Source: Candidatus Methanophagales archaeon
GTDB taxonomy: Archaea > Halobacteriota > Syntropharchaeia > Alkanophagales > Methanospirareceae
Reading direction: 5' to 3'
Length of the DNA: 12,306 bases
Assembly: GCA_014061035.1 (NCBI GenBank)
Contig: JACGMN010000078.1
Location: 1 to 12,306, forward strand
The translations under genes and the position numbers were made by a program. This document shows positions 1 through 4,380 of this stretch, piece by piece (position 1 is the stretch's first letter; every line of letters begins with the position of its first letter). The notes below the pieces were generated by a model. That model did not search any database. It was not told the origin of the DNA and worked only from the letters and a program-made list of their open reading frames with translations.

Positions 1-217
1 ATTTTGATACTTTGCGCCCCTTTTTTATTGCTTTGTCATAGCGACTGGTTGTATGATAGACATAGCAATTTGACCCCTGCATCTTAATTTCAAGACACTT
101 TTTACCTTCATGTCGCTGATTTTCCAACCACTTTCTCGCCCACTCTTCTATGTTCCAGATGTAGGGGAATAGGGAATATACTAATAAAACTAATAAAAAC
201 CCTTTTGGTTTTATCAT
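1..217 (-). CDS. Probable transposase, N-terminal part (runs off the left edge)
   Basis: An open frame begins at the ATG at 217-215 and reads 72 codons without a stop to the window edge, so only the N-terminus is visible. Translation gives a hydrophobic start (MIKPKGFLLVLLVYSLF) followed by PYIWNIEEWARKWLENQ, a KKCLEIK segment and YVYHTTSRYDKAIKKGRKVSK. The pattern Tyr-Val-Tyr, a Thr/Ser pair, a Tyr/Trp-Asp-Lys and a basic Lys-Val-Ser-Lys stretch resembles the N-terminal region of IS4/IS1634-like DDE transposases of archaea. This is recognition by eye; the catalytic DDE domain would lie beyond the window. The hydrophobic first 16 residues are odd for a transposase, so the true start could be the internal ATG (MQGSNCYVY). 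Intactness and terminal repeats cannot be judged. Confidence 0.5.
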   Translation of the reverse strand, partial: MIKPKGFLLVLLVYSLFPYIWNIEEWARKWLENQRHEGKKCLEIKMQGSNCYVYHTTSRYDKAIKKGRKVSK

Positions 218-332
218 TTCGTTAAATGCTAAGATCAGACTTTAGAGGGTAGTTAGGTATTATATGTTCCCTATGATTGTACGAAGTTAAGGTCTTGAGA
301 TATATCTTTGAATCGTTCAATTTTCACCGGTC

Positions 333-376
333 TAACCGTGAACCGTGAACCCGGAACCCCGGAACTTTGAACCTGA
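333..376. repeat. GTGAACC-type heptamer repeat array, copy 1
   Basis: This is a short array of imperfect heptamers related to GTGAACC/CGGAACC, lying in the gap between htpX and the transposase fragment. It contains the 19-nt core aaccgtgaaccgtgaaccc at 334-352. The same core recurs at 2890-2908 on this strand and at 2767-2785 on the opposite strand. The end of the array (aactttgaacct) also matches the reverse complement of the array starting at 2739, so those two are inverted copies of one element with an internal length difference. The rest of the gap (218-332 and 377-414) holds no gene that I can see. Confidence 0.75.
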
Positions 377-383
377 GTAGTTA

Positions 384-399
384 CAAAAACTACAAAAAC
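384..399 (-). terminator. U-tract terminator after htpX (possible)
   Basis: Read on the minus strand, two T5 runs (TTTTTGTAGTTTTTG) follow the htpX stop by about 16 bases. Archaeal RNA polymerase can terminate at such U-rich tracts without a hairpin, so this is a plausible end of the htpX transcript. There is no supporting stem-loop. Confidence 0.35.
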
Positions 400-414
400 A
401 CATAGTTAGTATTG

Positions 415-1395
415 TTAGTACTTCCCAAGCTTCTTAACTCGACTAACAGGATTAGGATGTGTAGAAAAGAGCTCCATCACTCTCTCTGTACGTCTCACTC
501 TTGCCCGCTCCGCAAACTCCTTTAACTCGTATTCGTCTATCTGACTATCCTTATTCCGGTCAGCCGCTCGCAAATCCCTCAAATCTCCAGCCGCGGTCAT
601 TGGATCTGCGGCGAAGAAAGCTCGCATGCTTCCCATCTCCTTCTTTATCTTTCCAGTATTCAAACGTGCGCTACCATATATGATCTTGTAAAGCGCAGAT
701 GCTAATGCATGCGGCTTCTTCGTGAGTTCTACAGCTCCCGCATCTGCATAATACTCCCTTACACGAGATGCATAAAGCACAATGAGATTGCTCACAAAAT
801 AAAGAACGAAAGCAATAATGGCGATAGCCATCATTGGTACTCCACCCTCTTTACTATCGCCACCGCCTCTGCCACCAAAGATACCAGACCAGAAGAAGCT
901 GAAATAAATGAAGTAACAGATCATCGGTATTACACTCAACGCGGTTATAACTGTCACATCACGGTGCTTTATATGTGAGAGTTCATGTGCCAGAACCGCT
1001 TCCAGCTCATCCCTATTCAACAGCTCCATCAATCTACCTGTAACACAGATCCGTCCCGTCTTCTTCGAGGTGCCGAACGCGAACGCATTTGGTATAGGTA
1101 TCTTGGAAATCCCTATTCGCGGCTTAGGAATACCTGCCTTCATCGCTAACTCGCTCACCATCTTATGCAATTCCGGCTCTTCGCCTTCCGAGACATAGCG
1201 AACACGCATCGTCCATTCTACTATCTTCGGACCAATAAAGAACTGGAGAGAGACGAGAGCGAGGGCGCCTAAGCTAAAGATAAGCGGCGTACCTATACCC
1301 ATAAAAGTACCTATGACGACAAATAATGTATATACCACTGCAAACAAGAGTACTACACAAAGCCACATCCTTGTATTCAGCCACGCTGTATTCAT
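415..1395 (-). CDS. htpX: HtpX-like membrane zinc metalloprotease (M48) with EF-hand loop
   Basis: This 326-residue protein is a peptidase-family M48 enzyme, expected to cleave damaged or misfolded membrane proteins. Two hydrophobic segments at about 10-32 and 36-55 form the N-terminal hairpin. The zinc motif HELSH is at 137-141 (His137, Glu138, His141). The third ligand is Glu214 in the ASRVREYYAD motif. Further membrane segments lie at about 148-172 and 187-210, separated by a Gly-rich loop. The C-terminal STHPNPVSRVKKL is the usual HtpX ending. Unusually, residues 279-290 (DRNKDSQIDEYE) match a canonical EF-hand loop, with acidic or amide side chains at positions 1, 3, 5, 7, 9 and 12 and Ile at 8. 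This suggests calcium sensing. A purine-rich AGGGGAT sequence just upstream may be the ribosome binding site. The gene is divergent from radB. Confidence 0.9.
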   Translation of the reverse strand: MNTAWLNTRMWLCVVLLFAVVYTLFVVIGTFMGIGTPLIFSLGALALVSLQFFIGPKIVEWTMRVRYVSEGEEPELHKMVSELAMKAGIPKPRIGISKIPIPNAFAFGTSKKTGRICVTGRLMELLNRDELEAVLAHELSHIKHRDVTVITALSVIPMICYFIYFSFFWSGIFGGRGGGDSKEGGVPMMAIAIIAFVLYFVSNLIVLYASRVREYYADAGAVELTKKPHALASALYKIIYGSARLNTGKIKKEMGSMRAFFAADPMTAAGDLRDLRAADRNKDSQIDEYELKEFAERARVRRTERVMELFSTHPNPVSRVKKLGKY

Positions 1396-1462
1396 CTTCT
1401 TATCCCCTTCTTATTGCACACATTGTACATATTAATTGTATCCAGATAAACATTTGTATCTC

Positions 1463-1502
1463 TGAGTATATAAAGATATAAATGAGTATATAAAGATATA
1501 AA
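1463..1502. repeat. Perfect 20-bp tandem duplication carrying TATA elements
   Basis: The unit tgagtatataaagatataaa occurs twice in succession, at 1463-1482 and 1483-1502, with no mismatch. Each copy contains TATATAAA-like and ATATAAA elements. The duplication sits in the 138-bp gap between divergent htpX and radB, where it doubles the likely promoter cores. Confidence 0.9.
1463..1502. promoter_or_regulatory. Divergent htpX/radB promoter region
   Basis: TATA-like sequences lie in both orientations inside the duplicated unit. For radB, the second plus-strand TATA (around 1486-1495) would place transcription start near 1517, leaving a leader of about 17 nt. For htpX, the minus-strand reading tttatatact around 1465-1474 would start transcription near 1440-1445, with a leader of about 45-50 nt. 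Positions are estimates from the usual archaeal TATA-to-start distance of about 26 nt. Confidence 0.5.
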
Positions 1503-1533
1503 GATTAATCAACTATCAGCCTTTTTTTTCTTC

Positions 1534-2283
1534 ATGCAACTTCCCGAGAAATACCGTACCGGATGTGAAAGCATAGACAAGCTGTTAGGTGGCGGTTTCG
1601 AGTCAGGCACGGTAACGCAGCTTTATGGCGAGGCAGGCAGTGGAAAGACGAACATCTGCCTTCAGATGGCTGTAAAATCTGCGAAGAAAGGGAATAGCGT
1701 AATTATTATCGACAGCGAAGGTCTATCACCAGAACGATTCTTACAGATAGCCAGTTCACAGACGACCGAGGAGAAAGATGTAGAACGCATAGCCGGAAAG
1801 ATTATCCTCTACCAGCCGAAGAATTTCGACCAGCAAACGTCCTACATAATGGAGATAGAAACAGTGATAAAAGAAAAGCAAGGTGAAAATGGCGTTTCAC
1901 TTGTGATTCTTGATTCTGCTACTCTTTTCTACCGCCTGGAGCTGGACGAAGACCACGAACGGAGCATGTATCTGCGAAGAGTCTTGAACAACCAAATAAT
2001 GCGTCTTTTGGAAATTGCTCGTAAGTATGATCTTGTAGTCATTATAACGAACCAGGTATACACAGATATAGAGAATGGCAAATTACGACCTTCTGGTGGC
2101 TACACGGTTGAGTATATCTCTAAAGTGATAGTACAGCTTGAGAAAGTGGCTGGAGTGCCAGGTAAAAGAATCGCTACCATAAAGAAGCATCGGTCTATGC
2201 CTGAAGAGAGCGTATGCACATTTTTTATTACACGCAATGGTATTGAGGATTATGAAAGCGAAAGGAAGGGTGATATAAGATGA
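1534..2283 (+). CDS. radB: RadB, archaeal RadA/RecA paralogue
   Basis: This 249-residue single-domain RecA-fold ATPase has the length and order of euryarchaeal RadB, an accessory recombination protein that acts with RadA. The N-terminal TGCESIDKLLGGGFESGTVTQ leads into the Walker A motif GEAGSGKT at 32-39. DSEGLSPERF at about 60-69 follows. Walker B is VSLVILDSA, with Asp127. The stretch IITNQVY at 170-176 and the GKLRPSGGYTVEYISK region at 182-197 correspond to the RecA L2/ATP-cap region. RadA's N-terminal helix-hairpin-helix domain is absent, as expected for RadB. A KaiC-like ATPase is the alternative, but a single domain of this size with these motifs favours RadB. The start lacks a Shine-Dalgarno sequence and follows a T8 run (1522-1529), so a short leader is likely. 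It overlaps the marker-5 gene by ATGA. Confidence 0.88.
   Translation: MQLPEKYRTGCESIDKLLGGGFESGTVTQLYGEAGSGKTNICLQMAVKSAKKGNSVIIIDSEGLSPERFLQIASSQTTEEKDVERIAGKIILYQPKNFDQQTSYIMEIETVIKEKQGENGVSLVILDSATLFYRLELDEDHERSMYLRRVLNNQIMRLLEIARKYDLVVIITNQVYTDIENGKLRPSGGYTVEYISKVIVQLEKVAGVPGKRIATIKKHRSMPEESVCTFFITRNGIEDYESERKGDIR
2268..2274 (+). promoter_or_regulatory. Ribosome binding site of the marker-5 gene
   Basis: GGGTGAT inside the end of radB matches the GGTGAT core complementary to archaeal 16S rRNA. It lies five bases before the ATG at 2280, and it fixes that start at the ATGA overlap with radB. Confidence 0.6.
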
Positions 2284-2738
2284 AAGTCCTGGTGTATCCG
2301 CCAAATAGTCTGATATTATCGGATCTGGTGGAACGGGGAGGACACGAACCAGTAGTCTTGATGAAGGAAGTCGGCGAGCGTGTACGAGACGCTGAAATAG
2401 ACGCACCACCGATGAATATCACGGAGAATGACCTGAAATATGCGCTGAGATACGTCTCAGTAGAAGAACCTGCAGGTCTGAAAGGAAGAATAGGACTACT
2501 TGCGCCGCTGTTGGAGAAAGCGGATGCTGCAATAATACTGACCGACGCACCACCCACTTTTGGTTGTATGGGCTGTGCTGTTGCTGACGAATTCTTCAAG
2601 TTTTTAATACGGAAACGCGGGCATGAACTGGATATGCCGAGATTAGAAGTTAAGTACGAAGGAGGCGAGCGGATGGAAGAGATGGTATCCGCAGTAATGA
2701 GCTTTTTAGAGCATTTAACAGAAGAAGAGAAGAGATAG
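2280..2738 (+). CDS. Methanogenesis marker protein 5 family
   Basis: This 152-residue protein is recognised as the putative methanogenesis marker 5 family, restricted to archaea that carry methyl-coenzyme M reductase; its biochemical role is not established. The start MKVLVYPPNSLILSDLVER, the central APPMNITENDLKYALRY region and the C-terminal LEVKY are family-like from memory. A CMGC motif gives a Cys96/Cys99 pair that could bind metal or a cluster. There is no signal peptide or membrane segment. The ATGA overlap with radB implies coupled translation, and the marker-15 gene follows after 196 bp. In many methanogens these markers cluster and are thought to serve MCR maturation or activation; that link is established for neighbouring markers but is inference here. 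Identification is by pattern memory, without a profile search. Confidence 0.75.
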   Translation: MKVLVYPPNSLILSDLVERGGHEPVVLMKEVGERVRDAEIDAPPMNITENDLKYALRYVSVEEPAGLKGRIGLLAPLLEKADAAIILTDAPPTFGCMGCAVADEFFKFLIRKRGHELDMPRLEVKYEGGERMEEMVSAVMSFLEHLTEEEKR

Positions 2739-2786
2739 GTTCAAAGTTCAGGGGTTCAGGGTTCAGGGGTTCACGGTTCACGGTTA
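2739..2786. repeat. Heptamer repeat array, copy 2 (inverted relative to copies 1 and 3)
   Basis: The array begins immediately after the marker-5 stop and consists of GGTTCAA, AGTTCAG, GGTTCAG and GGTTCAC type units. It ends with the 19-nt core in reverse complement at 2767-2785. It faces copy 3 (2874-2914) as the left arm of an imperfect inverted repeat, so a transcript could fold into a hairpin with a perfect 19-bp core stem. The AT-rich spacer at about 2800-2870 is itself a degenerate series of TAAATTC-like units. Confidence 0.75.
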
Positions 2787-2873
2787 GACATATAAAAATC
2801 TTAAACCCTAAATTCTAAATATTAAACAATTTCAAAATTCGGAATCCAAATATCAAAAATTATAGTGGATTCA

Positions 2874-2914
2874 TGAACCTTGAACCCTGAACCGTGAACC
2901 GTGAACCCTGAATC
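2874..2914. repeat. Heptamer repeat array, copy 3
   Basis: TGAACCT, TGAACCC and TGAACCG units run through this segment, with the 19-nt core at 2890-2908. It is the right arm of the inverted pair with 2739-2786. It ends a few bases before the ribosome binding site of the marker-15 gene, so any hairpin would lie in that gene's leader or in the intercistronic RNA. Confidence 0.75.
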
Positions 2915-2917
2915 CTA

Positions 2918-2925
2918 GGAGATGA
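2918..2925 (+). promoter_or_regulatory. Ribosome binding site of the marker-15 gene
   Basis: GGAGATGA matches the archaeal consensus GGAGGTGA at seven of eight positions and ends nine bases before the ATG at 2935. The in-frame TGA at 2923-2925 excludes any earlier start, so the start choice is firm. Confidence 0.6.
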
Positions 2926-2934
2926 CCGGATGAG

Positions 2935-4218
2935 ATGACGCCGGTAAGAGTCGCACAGATATCGTGTGGGACCGAATATTGTAGTATCCAGTCGTTACTC
3001 GATGATATTGCCGAGCGGTTGGAGATTGAACTGGTTTATCCGGAGATAGAATTGTCGGATGTGTCATTAGCTTGTAGCGAGGTTGGATTCGAGGCAGAAA
3101 GTCCGGGTTTGAATCTGATGATCGCACGCGTGACATCGCTCTTGAACGATAAGACGATAAAAGGTGCAATACTTCTCACGTGCTTCAAATGTTCAGAAGG
3201 ATCAATTGTTCGGGATATAGTAAGGCGGTTTCTCCATGAGCGGAGTAATATACCTATCATACTCTATTCAAACGTAGAAAAACCGAAGGAGATAGAGCTT
3301 TACTCGCGGTTGGAAGCGTTGAATACGTTGATAACGCGGAAGACGCTATTGATGCGAGAGAAGCAGAAAGGCGTAACAATTGGTATCGATTCCGGCTCTT
3401 CTATGACTAAAGTAGTGGTAATGAAGGATAACGAGATCATAGGTAAGGAATGGCTGCCGACAACGGAGCCGGTAAGGAGTGCAGATGAGGCGATGGAAAG
3501 AGCTGCAGAAGAGGCAGGAGTCCTGGTAAAGGAGGTGGATGCGATCGGCGTGACCGGGCATGGGAGTGAACTTGTGAGTGAGGCTGTAAATGCGAGACTC
3601 AAGTTAGAGGAAGTGAGTGTGGTATCAAAAGGAGCAGCTATGCTCTCCGGGCGGCATAAAGGTGATGCTACCGTGATAGATATAGGCGGGATGAACAACA
3701 AGTTGATGCTAATGCGCGAAGGTATAGTAACGAGTTTCACGTTCGGAGGTATTTGCGGCGGCTCGTCTGGACGGTTCCTGGAAGTCGCATCGCACCGGTT
3801 GGACGTGGCTATTACAGAGTTGGGGGCGCTTGCGACCAGGTCTGAGGCGAAAGCAAAAGTTGGGGGCGCACGAGAGATGGAAAGAGGAAATGCGAAGAGA
3901 AATAAAGATAATATGCGGTTTGACTTACAGAGCTATTGCATGGTATTTGGGATACAAAGTCTCGTCGTTGCGCTTTCTTCTGGTATAACGCGCGAAGACG
4001 TAGCGGCTGCTGCATGCAGGTCTGTTGCTGAGCAGGTATATGAGACGATGATACAGGAGATCGGAGTACGACCACCGGTTATCTTTGTCGGTGGTGTATC
4101 GCGGGTGGAAGGCGTGAAACGAGAATTTGAAGATATGCTTGGCGTTGAGATTATAGTGCCACCTTATTCGCAGTATGCAGGTGCGGTAGGTATTGCTACA
4201 CTCGTATCTGGCGTTTGA
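2935..4218 (+). CDS. Methanogenesis marker protein 15 (BcrAD/BadFG/HgdC-type ATPase)
   Basis: This 427-residue protein joins an N-terminal domain of about 145 residues to an ASKHA-fold ATPase of the 2-hydroxyacyl-CoA dehydratase activator type. That architecture fits methanogenesis marker 15. The phosphate-1 motif GIDSGSSMTK is at 150-159. Phosphate-2 is VIDIGG at 247-252. The adenosine region is FVGGVSR at 384-390. The two cysteines that hold the [4Fe-4S] cluster across the dimer of HgdC-type activators appear to be present: Cys274 in GGICGGSSGRFLE and Cys335 in YCMVF. The N-terminal domain has further cysteines (11, 16, 47, 83, 86), including a TCFKC pair. Family knowledge suggests ATP-driven low-potential electron delivery, plausibly to MCR activation. 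Residues about 301-326 are a basic, low-complexity insert that looks longer than usual. The gene converges on tRNA-Pro. Confidence 0.82.
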   Translation: MTPVRVAQISCGTEYCSIQSLLDDIAERLEIELVYPEIELSDVSLACSEVGFEAESPGLNLMIARVTSLLNDKTIKGAILLTCFKCSEGSIVRDIVRRFLHERSNIPIILYSNVEKPKEIELYSRLEALNTLITRKTLLMREKQKGVTIGIDSGSSMTKVVVMKDNEIIGKEWLPTTEPVRSADEAMERAAEEAGVLVKEVDAIGVTGHGSELVSEAVNARLKLEEVSVVSKGAAMLSGRHKGDATVIDIGGMNNKLMLMREGIVTSFTFGGICGGSSGRFLEVASHRLDVAITELGALATRSEAKAKVGGAREMERGNAKRNKDNMRFDLQSYCMVFGIQSLVVALSSGITREDVAAAACRSVAEQVYETMIQEIGVRPPVIFVGGVSRVEGVKREFEDMLGVEIIVPPYSQYAGAVGIATLVSGV

Positions 4219-4226
4219 TTCTTCGA

Positions 4227-4300
4227 TGGGGCAGCCCAGATTCGAACTGGGGTCCATGGCTCCCAAAGCCACGAGGATAACCTGGCTACCCTACTGCCCC
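4227..4300 (-). tRNA. tRNA-Pro (anticodon TGG)
   Basis: The minus strand folds into a complete 74-nt cloverleaf without an intron. The acceptor GGGGCAG pairs fully with CTGCCCC, and the discriminator is A at 4227. The D arm contains AGCCAGGTTA. The anticodon stem GTGGC/GCCAT has one G-T pair. The loop TTTGGGA (4261-4267) gives anticodon TGG. The T arm is CCCAG-TTCGAAT-CTGGG. CCA is not encoded. The gene lies 80 bp downstream of fdhA on the same strand, and only 8 bp from the convergent end of the marker-15 gene. An AT-rich stretch at about 4314-4328 could hold its TATA element, but this is weak. Confidence 0.95.
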
Positions 4301-4306
4301 TCATCT

Positions 4307-4319
4307 CATTTTTCTTTTA
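4307..4319 (+). terminator. T-rich tract after the marker-15 gene (possible terminator)
   Basis: A tttttctttt-type run lies on the plus strand beyond the tRNA gene. It could end plus-strand transcripts that read through antisense to tRNA-Pro. No hairpin of its own is seen. Confidence 0.25.
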
Positions 4320-4344
4320 ATTTAATTCCACTTAATAAAATCCT

Positions 4345-4375
4345 GATTATCTGCGTTCATCTGCGTCCGATTATC
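4345..4375. repeat. Short direct repeats between tRNA-Pro and fdhA
   Basis: GATTATC occurs at 4345-4351 and 4369-4375, flanking two copies of ATCTGCGT (4349-4356 and 4359-4366) with a 10-base period. Their role is unknown. They may be a fragment of a dispersed intergenic repeat. Confidence 0.5.
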
Positions 4376-4380
4376 AAGAT

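Noticed and set aside
196..212. Small hairpin (AAAACC/GGTTTT) resembling a terminator
   Set aside because: It lies inside the first codons of the probable transposase frame, is only six A/T-rich base pairs, and is not followed by a convincing U-tract.
2739..2914. CRISPR-like array
   Set aside because: The units are heptamers without regular unique spacers, and no cas gene is near.
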